Assembly: GCA_040285825.1 (NCBI GenBank)
Contig: JAUPSS010000004.1
Coordinates: forward strand, 6,269,658-6,333,657
Origin: Eukaryota sp. TZLM1-RC
Taxonomy: Eukaryota > Metamonada: BaSk clade
Length of the DNA stretch: 64,000 nt
Reading direction: 5' to 3'
Below are positions 22,076 to 32,430 of this stretch, in pieces. The notes under the pieces are model-generated. The model was not told the DNA's origin, did no database searches, and was given only the letters and a program-made list of their open reading frames with translations. Made by a program: the position numbers and the translations under genes. Positions within the stretch are counted from its first letter, which is position 1, and every line of letters starts with the position of its first letter.

Positions 22076-23535
22076 ACTATTCAAAATGATTTGCAAACAA
22101 GAGCGTTCAAAATTCGGTCCACTTCAGAAATGGGACAAGATTTAGTTCAAATCAATTTACGGTCTTGTAATATCAGGAAATAAGTTATGAATAAAATCAA
22201 TTGAATTTATATATGTTTGTACTCAAACCTAATCAACAAAACTTTGAAATCAGCATCTATCCTTCCCTTTCTGACCAGAACAGTTCTTCTGAAATTTGTT
22301 TTCTTGATATAGTACTAACAAATTGTTGGTCCCACCTTTTGTCAAAGCTGAAAGAAGAACAAAGTGGGGAACTGTTTACTATTTTCAATACCATTTCAAA
22401 GAATTATAATTAAAAATTCTGCTTTGGAATAAATGGCCAAAAATAAATAAATAGAATAGAATAGAATATACAACTTACTGTTTTTGGTGGTTCATTCATA
22501 GGTCTGAACTGGTTCGCACCGATGGTTGCTTCTTGTATTCATTGAATGTCCATCACCAAAAAATGCGATATTGGCTACACGATTATTTTGCAAACAAATA
22601 TTCTCTTCTTTTGTTAGCTGTGGCTAAACGTGACTTTGCTTTTTGAGAAAGTGGATCACGTCATAGAACCGTGCACAAATAACAACACTTTTAGATCTCA
22701 ATAAGCCACACGTGAGCAACCATTGAAAAGAATATATTTGAGAACAACAAATCTGCTTGGAATTCTTATCTCACCACCATTCTTGCTTTTAGTTTTCTTC
22801 TCCTAGTTCATGCATTGAGTACAGTAATGGATTCATGTGATAAATGTTTTCAGATGTTGAGATTATGGAATATGTTGATTCAAGGTGCTCGTTCATGTTT
22901 ATTTTTCAATTATTCGGAGTTTACGAGTTTTCCAAAATCAACTCTGTGATAAATAGTTTCATTTAAAGGTAATTCTTTTCAACATAAGCTTTTAAATCAA
23001 CCCTTGGTTGGAAGCGGTTCAAGTTTCAAACAATTTCAAATTGTGAACCGATCAGAAAAATGGAACAGTGTTTTCAATTTTAAAGGAACGGTAACATTAA
23101 TTTCTGATTGGCTCCTTTGGTGGATTTTTAGAATCTCTGGTACTGAAATATTTCAATGCTGGAGAAATAGAATTTGAGAAAATAGAACCGTTTTTGTATA
23201 TTTGATATTTTGTTTTATTGTTTAATAAACATCTATTTAGTCCAAAAATTCCAAACTGAAATGACTGTCTTATTCGAAACAAAAAATCAATTGTTTCATT
23301 GAAAAATAGCATAAGACAGAACCCACAGCAATTTGTATCTGTATTAGACTGAACTATGCATCGTGGAATACGTTGGCCGTGATGAAAGCACACTTAAATG
23401 GTGAGGACAGACCAGAATACCTGCAGAGAGCCAAGGTTGACAAAGGTTCAAAGAAAAAAGTATCAAGAAGAAAATCTTCCATTTCTCAAAAACTCAGTCC
23501 CTCTACAAAAAAGGACACTTATTTCATTGTTATAA
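22076..23535. other. Intergenic, no confident gene
   Basis: About 1.46 kb. It contains a 70-residue plus-strand frame (22201-22413) and a basic frame (23373-23645) overlapping the next gene; neither resembles a known family. An AATAG microsatellite is at ~22440-22470. Around 22560-22960 the plus strand has coding-like runs broken by stops (for example LTTILAFSFLLLVHALSTVM), perhaps a dead gene or the 5' part of a retroelement. Confidence 0.4.
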
Positions 23536-23546
23536 ACGATATCTGT
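23536..23546 (+). promoter_or_regulatory. ACGATATCTGT motif 4 nt before ATG
   Basis: The 11-mer ACGATATCTGT ends four bases before the start codon at 23551. The identical 11-mer occurs at the identical distance before the coiled-coil gene at 52368. A shared initiator or transcription-start element with a very short leader is the likely meaning. Confidence 0.45.
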
Positions 23547-23550
23547 TACA

Positions 23551-25347
23551 ATGACCGAAGCTCCATTGTTAACTGTGAACTTTCCCGATGCAACTGCTTC
23601 TCTTCTAGTAACAGATCCCCTCAACAAAATACATTTAACTTCTGATTCACAGATAAGAGGTTATGTTGACATCATTACTCATGATCATCTTGAGCATCCT
23701 CACTTAATATATGAATCTATTTCACAATTTAAAGCTCTAACCCAACTGATAAACAATCCATCCACTGATATCGATCTTCTTCGTCCGCAAGTTTTACGTA
23801 GATCCCAGAAAGTGCGTGCCTTACTTGCTACAGCACTTACACGTGTTCAAGACGACCCTCTCAACCATCCTCTTCGATCGACCATCTCTTTATGGCATTG
23901 GGCTGAGATCTTCCTCCTTCATCCTCCGCATATCAAGATCTATGCAGAGCTCAGTCTATGGCTGCAGGCTGAACTACCGAGGTATGATGATGTTGATTTT
24001 GATGATCCCTCCTTTTCTTTAGCTTTGAAATCTCTTGTTCTATCTGGTCAATTCCTCGAAGCTTCTTTGCTTTGTGGACAATGTCAAGCCGAAGCTTGGC
24101 AGGGGGTCTCCTGGTTACTAGCTCAAAAAGGGTCAATAAAAGACAGGAAATCTGTTGACTTTTTCGAATGGCAACGTGATTTAGAAGCTTTTTCCAAGAA
24201 AATGGATTTTATTATTGGTGAAATTTCTGATGATGATTCTGATGACCTTGATCACATCACCAGTGATATACCAAAAGGGCAACTTTTGATCGAAATATTG
24301 GGGCTACTGGAGTGTGATCCCTCAGTGATCTCTTCTAGTCTGTCAGACCTGGGCCGAACTGATTGGATGAGCTGTTTGTCTTGCTACATTCTTTTGCATT
24401 CAGATGACATTTATCCATTCGAAATTAGAAGGACCCTTGACAAAATTTTACGCTTGTCAGATTTTTCGACTTTTATGCCTGATAATATGGAACCAGAAAT
24501 TTCAAATTTTTGTCTTTCAGTCATTGATCTTGACTGTTCAGGAACTTTATTGACCTCGCAAGAACTTCCATTTCGAGAATTTTTTAATTTATTTTTCTCT
24601 GGGTTTTTACATTTAATTCATCCAAATTCTATTAATTTAGATACATTTTCTTACTATTCAATGATTTACGCTTCCACGCTATTTCCAATTGCACACAATG
24701 GTCGATGGTCGTTACTAGAACCATTTTTTAAATTTAAAAGTAATCCCTATAAGCAAAATTTGGATAGAATAATTCTAGAGTTTTCCAAACAAAAAACAGT
24801 GACTAAAAATTTGAAGCGAAGCCTAGTTATGAGCTCTATTGTGAGCTGTACATCGACACTTGACAAAATTTACCAAAATTTGGGTGGTCACTGTCTCGAC
24901 CTTGATTATTTGTCTAGTGCAGCCCATTTATTTACAATGGGGAAGAACCATGTAAAGGCTACGAATGCATACCGGAAAATTGGACTAGAAATTTCAAATT
25001 TAGTCTTTGCTGATTTTGATGGTGACGTTGATAGTTCAAAATTAACACAGTTAAGCTCAATCAAGAAATTGATTGATGACAATGATTATCAGCCTGCTGC
25101 TGAGCTCTTTACAAAATATTTAGAAGATCACGAGTTTGATAATTCAAACATTGAAGTGATTTTGGCACTTAGTTTACCCTTGTTAGAAGCTGAAAACTGC
25201 CTTTTGGACTCTTCAACGACTTTTAAATTGATGGGTTTACTTCAAGCATTTGGACGATTGAATCCAAGTTTAGATGCAAAGTTTTTAAATTTACGGTTGG
25301 CTCTTTCTCGGAATCTATCCAGAAGCTTGAGTAAATTGTTTGAATAA
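23551..25347 (+). CDS. Alpha-solenoid protein, possibly Nup85-like
   Basis: 598 residues of mostly helical sequence without membrane segments, signal peptide or catalytic motifs. Residues ~85-200 (DPLNHPLRSTISLWHWAEIF, then LALKSLVLSGQFLEASLL) resemble the paired-helix pattern of Nup85, a scaffold subunit of the nuclear pore Y complex. The C-terminal ~150 residues also look like a helical repeat end. Nup85 is poorly conserved and my match is by pattern only. Other helical-repeat proteins, such as vesicle-coat or proteasome-lid-like proteins, remain possible. It starts at the ATG at 23551, directly behind the 11-nt motif. It is convergent with the RME-8 gene, with 250 nt between the stop codons. 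Confidence 0.6.
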   Translation: MTEAPLLTVNFPDATASLLVTDPLNKIHLTSDSQIRGYVDIITHDHLEHPHLIYESISQFKALTQLINNPSTDIDLLRPQVLRRSQKVRALLATALTRVQDDPLNHPLRSTISLWHWAEIFLLHPPHIKIYAELSLWLQAELPRYDDVDFDDPSFSLALKSLVLSGQFLEASLLCGQCQAEAWQGVSWLLAQKGSIKDRKSVDFFEWQRDLEAFSKKMDFIIGEISDDDSDDLDHITSDIPKGQLLIEILGLLECDPSVISSSLSDLGRTDWMSCLSCYILLHSDDIYPFEIRRTLDKILRLSDFSTFMPDNMEPEISNFCLSVIDLDCSGTLLTSQELPFREFFNLFFSGFLHLIHPNSINLDTFSYYSMIYASTLFPIAHNGRWSLLEPFFKFKSNPYKQNLDRIILEFSKQKTVTKNLKRSLVMSSIVSCTSTLDKIYQNLGGHCLDLDYLSSAAHLFTMGKNHVKATNAYRKIGLEISNLVFADFDGDVDSSKLTQLSSIKKLIDDNDYQPAAELFTKYLEDHEFDNSNIEVILALSLPLLEAENCLLDSSTTFKLMGLLQAFGRLNPSLDAKFLNLRLALSRNLSRSLSKLFE

Positions 25348-25598
25348 ATATAAAATACATAAAATGATTTTGATTCATTAATTGTTTATGCTTTTGTTTT
25401 GTATTTATTTGAATTAATTAAATCAATTTATTTCTTTATTAGCTTTTAATTGAAGTTCAAAACTGTAACTGCAAAATAATGTTGCAATAAACTGATACAA
25501 TTATCAGTTTAACACTAAAAGAAATGCTGTAACATCCATAATTAAATGATTCAAAAAACACAAAAAATTTATAAAATATACAACTTACACATTTAAAT

Positions 25599-28500
25599 CT
25601 ATACTTCTTCTTCACCACCCTCAACTTGCGGGGTAGAAATCTGGGCAAGTGATCTTGAAATTTCTACATCATCGGGATTTTCTTCAAGCGGCTGGTCCAC
25701 TTCTTCAGGGTCTTCAGCTTCCTTTGCTTCACTAGCAAGCTCATCTTCTACAAGAGCAATTTGTTGCAAGACCACCGTCTCATTACCAGACTTGAGAGTA
25801 TCAATCAATGATCTGCATTTTTGTTGAGTTGAGGTTGGAATTTCGCCAACCACCAACATTCGTTGAATCTTCTTGACCAAATCATGCTCTATGAACAACC
25901 GAGAAACTGTATTGACATCACATCCAATTACTTTGATAGCCAAGGTTAACAGAGAATCAGTAAATGAATCAAGCTGATCAACTTGCTGGGCAATTGTAAT
26001 AGCCAATGGTTCGGCGGACTTTTTGGAGAGGCCTGAAGCTACTAATGTCAATAATGAAATCGCCTTCTTGATGAAATCTTCAGTGTGATCAGCAGAAATG
26101 AAAGCTTTCAAAACTTCAACTTTATGGACATCCTTGGCGAAGAATTGAGCGGCTGATTGAGTACTAGAGAAGAGCTTTTGAAGGGCAGACATTGCCGTCA
26201 AAAGATTATCGTGGAACTTCTCTTTAATTTCTTCATCAGCATTGGAAAGCTTGACCCTATTCTTTTCGATATAGAAAATGATAGAATCGCAGAAGAAATT
26301 GGAATTTTTGATAGGATATTCGTCTTCCTTGACGTAATTTTCAAGGTAAATTCCACAAATGCAGATGTACTTGTCTAGCTCATCATATTGAACTCTATCA
26401 AATAGCACAATTTCTTTCCTTCCGTCAGCAATCCATTCGCGATGCAAATCAACAAGGTAATTAGCTAATTGTTCTCTACATGGGGCAGTGAAAATAATTG
26501 TTGGAGAGTAATGGTCTTGATTGTAGAAGTTTTGGAAAGCACTTGGTTTTCTTTCGAGTAAGGCTGAAATAATGGTTTCTGGCACAATTTTGGTAATTTC
26601 TGGTTTAACTTCTTCAGACAATTGAGAATCCTTTAACAAAGAGGCAAGAATTCCAGCAGCCTTGGTCTGGGAAGCAGAAGAGCCTACAACCTTGGTTTGT
26701 CCGAATAAATGAAGTGCAACTACGAATAAAAGGGAGTTCTTGAGCAAAACAGAAGCAATTGTGGTGGATTTAGTAACAAAAAGATCAATTGTCAACAATG
26801 CTGACTCATAGAGAGTAGGGACATCTGTTGTTGCTAATTTTAGTAACAACAACCATGAATTTGGAGAGATTTGTTCAAATTCGGTAAGTGATTCAGAAAT
26901 TTCGATAAGAGCTGATATTAATTTTAAGCAGTATTCGGATAGATCTTGATCACCTACAGAGCAACATTCTAAAACTACTTCAATGGTGGACGACTTTCTG
27001 ACAACAGACGGAATGGCACTTTGGTGTTGATGTTTAATAAAGTTATAGAAAGTTCTCAACAAAAGGGAAAGTTGACGTGATTTGATTGTCGACTGTAAAG
27101 TTCCATTGAGCACCGTATTAACCATTGCTAATAATTCAGTAATAAATTCAGCTGGTTTGGGAATAGTAAAGGAAGGATCTTTGTTGAAGAGTCGGCAAAA
27201 CACTTCACCAATTCGTAATTCGGCAATGTGAGCTTCATAGTCTATTTTAGTAGTAAAATCTTTACCTTCTTCAATGTTTTTCAATTGACTATCCAGGAAA
27301 GTCATCAATTCTGATCTAGTTTCAGAATTCCAATAAACCAAGGGATTCATTGTCTCAGTCGTCAACATTGAACAGAATTCAGCAGTTGGGGTTTTTGCTA
27401 GAAGGGAGGCAAAATGACAGGTGAATAAAGATTTAAATAGTTCAACACCAACAGGGAATTTGGCAAACTCTAATAGACCTTCAGCAACGGATTCCTTTAA
27501 TTGAGAGGGAGAAGATGGGTCCAAGATAAAGCGAATCATTCTAAGGGGTAGACCAAACTGATAGATATGACTAGAAAGTTCATTATAAGAGCACAGTTTA
27601 ACAACCAATTTTACAATATCCTTGAATAATGATTCTTCTTTTGGAATATTCGAAAACAGTTGTGACAAAGACGCAACAAGGGGACTGAGTGAGTCATCAG
27701 AAAGCGAATCAGAAACACTTGATTTTGATTGGATAATTGATTGAGTGACGATGTCAGCAATGCAATGGATGACCTCACCAGAAAGGGGGTTGGATAGATT
27801 AGTTGTGTAGTAAGAGAGAAGCTTACAGAGACTGGAAACACCACCTTCTTGAATGAAATTGAGGATGTTTTGCTGGGTTGACTTGGAAGGATCGACAAAA
27901 TCAATCAAAATGATTGATTTGATTGTGTCTATTGATGGACTGACAAGGTTTGGATGAGCTAATGAGCCATTAGAATTGATTGACAGGAATGAAACCAAAA
28001 ATTTCATAATTGAATTTGAAATACTTGAAAAAAGACCATTCTTGTCAGGTCTTCCAAATTCTTCCACAATCATTTTGATTGTAATCACTATCCAACAATA
28101 TTGATCATCACTTAGCTTGGGATTTGTTTCAATATACTCAATAATTGCCTCAAACAAACCATGAGCATCCTCAATTCCAGAATCAACAAATTTCGAACAC
28201 TTGACCAAATTGCGTAAAAAGATACCATTAATAATGACTTCTTTTTTAAATGAAGGATATTCAAAATCAGTGGGGGAAACATAATCAGTACATCCCTTAT
28301 TAAGGAAAGAATATTGCTCAACTCTGGTATTGAGGTATTTGAGTAAATGGCTTCTAGTAGAATCACTCCAAACTAGGGAAGCGGTATCAGTATCAGAATT
28401 AAACAACTCGAAATAATTGGAGATTTGTTCATCCAAAACATCAGCAGAGGAGTTTTTAACCAGATTTAAAGATTTAATTAATTTCAATGGCAAATAAATA

Positions 28501-31500
28501 TTCAAATGCTTGGTTAACAATGAACAAACCTGTGAAAGAGTAACAACTGCACTAGTACGATGTTCGTCTTGGAACATATTAAATAGTAAAAATTCCACCA
28601 ATCCTGATTTAATTAAAGCATCAGAAGAAGAAATTCCGGCAGTGACAATGTTTGAAATAATTTCAAATGTCAAGTCAACAATTCGAGAATCTGAAACAGA
28701 AAAAAGCGCAACAATTCGTGATAAATTAGTCAACTTCAGGATGGATCTAAAAGCTGGTGATGGCGGGTAGAAAACCACTTTATTGGTTGAATCTGTCGAG
28801 TTAACCTTGCACAATTGCTGAATTGTCTTAGTGAGTGAATAGCTTGAATCAGGGAGGGTATTTGAAATTAATAACTCGTACATGCAGTCCAAAAGAGCGG
28901 TCACGCCATCAATAGAGACTGTAAAGGCAGATAAATTGTTGGGAATAAGAGTGGAAATTTCAAAAAATTGGATTAGTTCAATTAAATAACCACCTTCTGC
29001 CTTAGTTAAATGAGGAATTAAATACTTAATTTCAGGTAATTTAGTGGTATAAGAACCGGATTTACTAGACTTTTCTACCGCTATTTTCATTAGGACTGTC
29101 ATGGCAGATATAATAACAATAGCATTTTCGGAATTTAATTCCACCAAACATAATTTGTGAAAAGATTCTGTTAATAATTTCTGAATAATATCCAAAGACA
29201 AATCCAAATCAGTAGATTTAATTGTAGATAAATAGAAACCAGAAACTTGAACATTTGATTCCAAAGAAGATAACTCCAGATAATAGTCCTTTGAATTCCA
29301 AATTAATTCTACATCGTCAGATATATCTCTGGTCGCAGTGTAAAAACCATTAATTTCTGCTGATAATCTGTCAATTAATTCAGATTTCACTACAGGATTA
29401 ATTATCAAAGTGGGAGCCGCAAAATAGCCAGACAATACCTCCACTAATTTGTTCCAATCCAAGTTAATTGGGGCTGGTGGATTGTAAATAATTTCAAATA
29501 TTCTGGAAGGAGAAGGTGGAACAGTACCATTTTGGATAAGGGTGGCTATAAAAGCAGGAGGGACAGTCTTCATTAAAACCGTAAAAGCTTGGACGTTGTT
29601 GAGGGTGATGGTTTGGGCTAAATGGACTAGATCAGAATTCAACTTGGGAATTGGAGAATATAGAATTAAATTCTTCAAAATAGACAAATAGCCTACTGAC
29701 AATAGAGAATAACGCTTTGCTTCTGTCAGCAAATCAGGATATGAAGAGATCAGAAAAACCAACATTTGAGTCGTGGTATGAACAACATTGACTGAAACAT
29801 GAGTGAGAAGGGAGAAATAATTAGGAATAACAGAAATTGTATTTTGAATTAGCTCAAGATTTTGACGTTCTTTCTTGGCATTAGGAATTACTTTTCTTAT
29901 AGTTAAAGCAATGTCAATTAAACCGCTAATAACCAGAGCGGATGCTGAACCAGATCTAATCACGTTGGAAAATAAATCTAAAACACCCTGTTCAAGGAAA
30001 ATCTTTCCAATTCTTTTGGTTTCATTAACTTTTCCCTTTTCGAGCAGGAATAGTCTACCTAAAATTAAATCAGCAGAAAACACTCTGACCAAAAGGGATG
30101 TCGACTGTAAAAGCTTCATTAAGGTTTCAACATGGGCTTCAGTGATGTCCTTAGGAGCTGAATCTAGGGAAAACAAAAAGGAGGAAATTGAGAGAGTTTT
30201 CACCAACATTTGGGGTAGTAAGTGGTCAAAAGTGCCTGGGAAAGTGTCAGAAACACTCAGCAACCAGTCAATCAAGGTAAAAACCTTGGAAACTGCTCCT
30301 TTATGGGACTTGGTACGGCAGGAATCAAACGTGAAAGCATCTAATAAAGTTAATTGGTGATCAATTCTACCAAATAAACTCTCAATTTCTCCAGAATTAT
30401 CTTTATCTAATTGAGGCAAAGACATTATCAATCCAAAAAACGGTCTAAATAAAGGTTCCTCAAAGTTCTTCATCAAATCTTGTTCTGGTGGAGAAAACAT
30501 AAGAGGCGATTCTAATGAAGGTAATGGTAATGAACAGATTCTGGAGTTCTTCTTCCATGGGCTGTAACGTAACAACGAACTTCCCAAGCAATGGAAATAG
30601 CAAATAGTGCTGGTGAACGCATCTGCAGAATCAGGTGAGGTAATGATAGAAATAGGAGCATCACAGGATCTTTGAATGGTAACAAGTACATTATTACCAA
30701 CTTTGCGCTGACAAATGGAAACAATTGATGCATAAGAATAGCAACCAATTGTGTGGTGCAAAACTGTCTCAGCATATTCAAAAACTGCGGTTACCAAGCC
30801 CTTCTCTGAGGAATCTGGTGAGCATTCAACTAAATGGGTGGGAGAGATCAAAAAGGCACGTGAGTTTTGATCCATTACGTCATCAGACACGTCATCTGGA
30901 ATATTAAACGTGTGAAAGTTTGGTTTTCCGGCATTCAAGGCCAGTACAATAGAATCTCCAGCAATTTCAACCTTGGGAATAACCAAATCAGTATCAATAG
31001 TTTCGTAGTCAGGGGTCAATCCTAGTTGAGAAATACAGATATCTCGACAGTGTTGAGCAATAGTTTCAGATTGTTCAGCCTTGAAAAGGAGGGACTTACC
31101 AGAGGCGAAGGTGAGGATAAGCTTGTTCTTGTCAGCAGAGGAGAGCTTTATGGAAATGAGGAAAGAGAGGGGGAGAGGTTCATTGGTAATAGAAGCCGAA
31201 GGACCATGGAACTTGAGAGTATCTTCTTTGAATGACTCATTGTTAGTGGAAACCTCTACAGAAAACTCAATGGGTTCAGACGGGTGATGGGCGAGAATGG
31301 CTCGTTGAAGGTCGAAAAGGAGATGTTGACGGTCAGTGGTGGAGTAACAATGATGCTCTTCCATGACTATTTTCCCTTTGTGATTCTTGACGTGGAGGAT
31401 GACGCCAGCTGGATTGGACAGCGAGGGTGTGGCCTGAACTAAAGAGTCCAGTTTAACCTGGGATTTGAGGTCTGGACTTTCATCATCAGCAACAAAGTCA

Positions 31501-31577
31501 ATGTGGGATTCACGGAGAAACAGGATACGCTTTGTGCGCTTCTTGTGTTTGACGGCATATTTAGCTAAAACAGACAT
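25599..31577 (-). CDS. RME-8/DNAJC13-like endosomal protein lacking the J domain
   Basis: RME-8 (DNAJC13, plant GRV2) sits on endosomes through N-terminal PH-like domains and recruits Hsc70 through a central J domain. This 1,992-residue protein has the PH-like start (KHKKRTKRILFLRESHIDF) and IWN repeats with the family's W-N-x3-R-x2-L pattern: near 756 (VELIWNSKDYYLEL), 1071 (SLVWSDSTRSHLLKYL), 1416 (PLVYWNSETRSELMTFL) and 1692. Each is followed by the (I/V)xGxFxR(N/L) motif. Between the 1071 and 1416 repeats, where the J domain normally lies, there is no HPD. The only similar string is RPDKNG near 1160, which lacks the other J helices. It starts at the ATG at 31577. The acidic C terminus is typical of disordered tails. 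Confidence 0.82.
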   Translation of the reverse strand: MSVLAKYAVKHKKRTKRILFLRESHIDFVADDESPDLKSQVKLDSLVQATPSLSNPAGVILHVKNHKGKIVMEEHHCYSTTDRQHLLFDLQRAILAHHPSEPIEFSVEVSTNNESFKEDTLKFHGPSASITNEPLPLSFLISIKLSSADKNKLILTFASGKSLLFKAEQSETIAQHCRDICISQLGLTPDYETIDTDLVIPKVEIAGDSIVLALNAGKPNFHTFNIPDDVSDDVMDQNSRAFLISPTHLVECSPDSSEKGLVTAVFEYAETVLHHTIGCYSYASIVSICQRKVGNNVLVTIQRSCDAPISIITSPDSADAFTSTICYFHCLGSSLLRYSPWKKNSRICSLPLPSLESPLMFSPPEQDLMKNFEEPLFRPFFGLIMSLPQLDKDNSGEIESLFGRIDHQLTLLDAFTFDSCRTKSHKGAVSKVFTLIDWLLSVSDTFPGTFDHLLPQMLVKTLSISSFLFSLDSAPKDITEAHVETLMKLLQSTSLLVRVFSADLILGRLFLLEKGKVNETKRIGKIFLEQGVLDLFSNVIRSGSASALVISGLIDIALTIRKVIPNAKKERQNLELIQNTISVIPNYFSLLTHVSVNVVHTTTQMLVFLISSYPDLLTEAKRYSLLSVGYLSILKNLILYSPIPKLNSDLVHLAQTITLNNVQAFTVLMKTVPPAFIATLIQNGTVPPSPSRIFEIIYNPPAPINLDWNKLVEVLSGYFAAPTLIINPVVKSELIDRLSAEINGFYTATRDISDDVELIWNSKDYYLELSSLESNVQVSGFYLSTIKSTDLDLSLDIIQKLLTESFHKLCLVELNSENAIVIISAMTVLMKIAVEKSSKSGSYTTKLPEIKYLIPHLTKAEGGYLIELIQFFEISTLIPNNLSAFTVSIDGVTALLDCMYELLISNTLPDSSYSLTKTIQQLCKVNSTDSTNKVVFYPPSPAFRSILKLTNLSRIVALFSVSDSRIVDLTFEIISNIVTAGISSSDALIKSGLVEFLLFNMFQDEHRTSAVVTLSQVCSLLTKHLNIYLPLKLIKSLNLVKNSSADVLDEQISNYFELFNSDTDTASLVWSDSTRSHLLKYLNTRVEQYSFLNKGCTDYVSPTDFEYPSFKKEVIINGIFLRNLVKCSKFVDSGIEDAHGLFEAIIEYIETNPKLSDDQYCWIVITIKMIVEEFGRPDKNGLFSSISNSIMKFLVSFLSINSNGSLAHPNLVSPSIDTIKSIILIDFVDPSKSTQQNILNFIQEGGVSSLCKLLSYYTTNLSNPLSGEVIHCIADIVTQSIIQSKSSVSDSLSDDSLSPLVASLSQLFSNIPKEESLFKDIVKLVVKLCSYNELSSHIYQFGLPLRMIRFILDPSSPSQLKESVAEGLLEFAKFPVGVELFKSLFTCHFASLLAKTPTAEFCSMLTTETMNPLVYWNSETRSELMTFLDSQLKNIEEGKDFTTKIDYEAHIAELRIGEVFCRLFNKDPSFTIPKPAEFITELLAMVNTVLNGTLQSTIKSRQLSLLLRTFYNFIKHQHQSAIPSVVRKSSTIEVVLECCSVGDQDLSEYCLKLISALIEISESLTEFEQISPNSWLLLLKLATTDVPTLYESALLTIDLFVTKSTTIASVLLKNSLLFVVALHLFGQTKVVGSSASQTKAAGILASLLKDSQLSEEVKPEITKIVPETIISALLERKPSAFQNFYNQDHYSPTIIFTAPCREQLANYLVDLHREWIADGRKEIVLFDRVQYDELDKYICICGIYLENYVKEDEYPIKNSNFFCDSIIFYIEKNRVKLSNADEEIKEKFHDNLLTAMSALQKLFSSTQSAAQFFAKDVHKVEVLKAFISADHTEDFIKKAISLLTLVASGLSKKSAEPLAITIAQQVDQLDSFTDSLLTLAIKVIGCDVNTVSRLFIEHDLVKKIQRMLVVGEIPTSTQQKCRSLIDTLKSGNETVVLQQIALVEDELASEAKEAEDPEEVDQPLEENPDDVEISRSLAQISTPQVEGGEEEV

Positions 31578-31590
31578 GGGCTAGCAGCAC
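31578..31590 (-). promoter_or_regulatory. GTGCNNCTAGCC motif before ATG
   Basis: Read on the minus strand, GTGCTGCTAGCCC runs straight into the RME-8 ATG. The gene at 40124 has GTGCAACTAGCCG in the same position, matching at 10 of 13 bases, and both then read ATGTCT. This may be a second class of start-proximal element. Confidence 0.35.
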
Positions 31591-31639
31591 AAAAATGGCA
31601 AATAGTATTAATTCGTGAGATTACTGAATGAATTCTATA

Positions 31640-31985
31640 TATTTATTGAATTTGCACACTTGATTAAATTAAATCATAACTAATGGGACGACTATCATTA
31701 AACCAAGATTTCCTCTACAAAATCTTGATTTGCTTGCTGTCTAGCTAAAGCTTCTCTAATTCGATTGAAAAACCGCGGTAATCTATTAATAATGGCAAAT
31801 TGAATCCGTGAACGCCATAAAAAAATATCAAATCTTTTCATTGTTTTTTCTTTCACCATTTTTTGGAAGTCAGCCAAAAAAGTTTCTGCTTCAACTGATA
31901 ATCTTCCATTTATCGAAAATGGGAAAGCAATAAAAACCAGCTGTGTATTTCTATCGACATTTGCATCTTCAAATGAATGAAATGA
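31640..31985 (-). mobile_element. RLE-A retroelement 3' tail
   Basis: About 345 nt nearly identical to the first part of the arrays at 60416 and 62046. On the minus strand it encodes the end of the nuclease (FDIFLWRSRIQFAIINRLPR...FVEEIL) and the 3' untranslated tail. It is cut on its 5' side at ~31968, inside the conserved word cttcaa, and joins Fanzor-derived sequence there. This looks like a 5'-truncated insertion. Confidence 0.8.
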
Positions 31986-31989
31986 ATCA

Positions 31990-32430
31990 AGTGGATTTGT
32001 TAAACTTGAGGGCTTTCGTTTCCTTTAAAATACTGATTTTACAACCTGAATCATTTTAAGATCAGCATTGACATTACGATTCCATAGTCATCCACACTTC
32101 TTGCAAGTGAGTAATCCATGTCTAAGGACCGTTGGAGTCTTTGCTCTATTGTGTGGACTTAAGCATTTGATGTTTCTTTACATTTTCACCTTCTTTCCCC
32201 TCAAGCACACATGTATGACATCAATTTCTTGTTCTTTATTAATCCAGTAGCAATAGACGGAAGTTGCATTTTTTAAATAACCAACATTCTTTGTAGGTGC
32301 TTTTTGCCTAAAATTGGTTTGCTTCCAATCACCCATCAATACAATGTTATCTTCTGGACCTCCAAACATATTTTAAAATTCATTCATCCATTTTGCTTCA
32401 AAACATTTAGCAAAAAAAGACATGGATCAA
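31990..32430 (-). pseudogene. Fanzor (RNA-guided TnpB-like nuclease) remnant, C-terminal part
   Basis: On the minus strand: FGGPEDNIVLMGDWKQTNF with the GD of the second conserved block, a PTKNVGYLKNA stretch matching the PTP...YFLRR stretch of the better copy at 47018, and then, after stops, HGLLTCKKCG and LWNRNVNADLKM. The last two are the zinc-ribbon end and the RuvC-III block that define Fanzor/TnpB. The catalytic Asp expected in WNRD is Asn (codon 32073-32075). The DE-x-TS segment is lost or scrambled. It is clearly dead. It is followed on the same strand by an RLE-A tail. Confidence 0.75.

Noticed and set aside
22201-22413. 70-residue plus-strand ORF
   Set aside because: No recognisable domain, AT-rich, in a repeat-flanked intergenic region; the length is expected by chance.
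23373-23645. 90-residue basic ORF overlapping the start of the Nup85-like gene
   Set aside because: It shares about 95 nt with the well-supported downstream gene in another frame, and no family is recognised. The lysine-rich stretch could be real, but I cannot support it.
28060-28100. RPDKNG in RME-8 as a J domain
   Set aside because: His of HPD is replaced, and the preceding and following helices do not fit a J domain. I kept it only as a caution in the J-domain finding.
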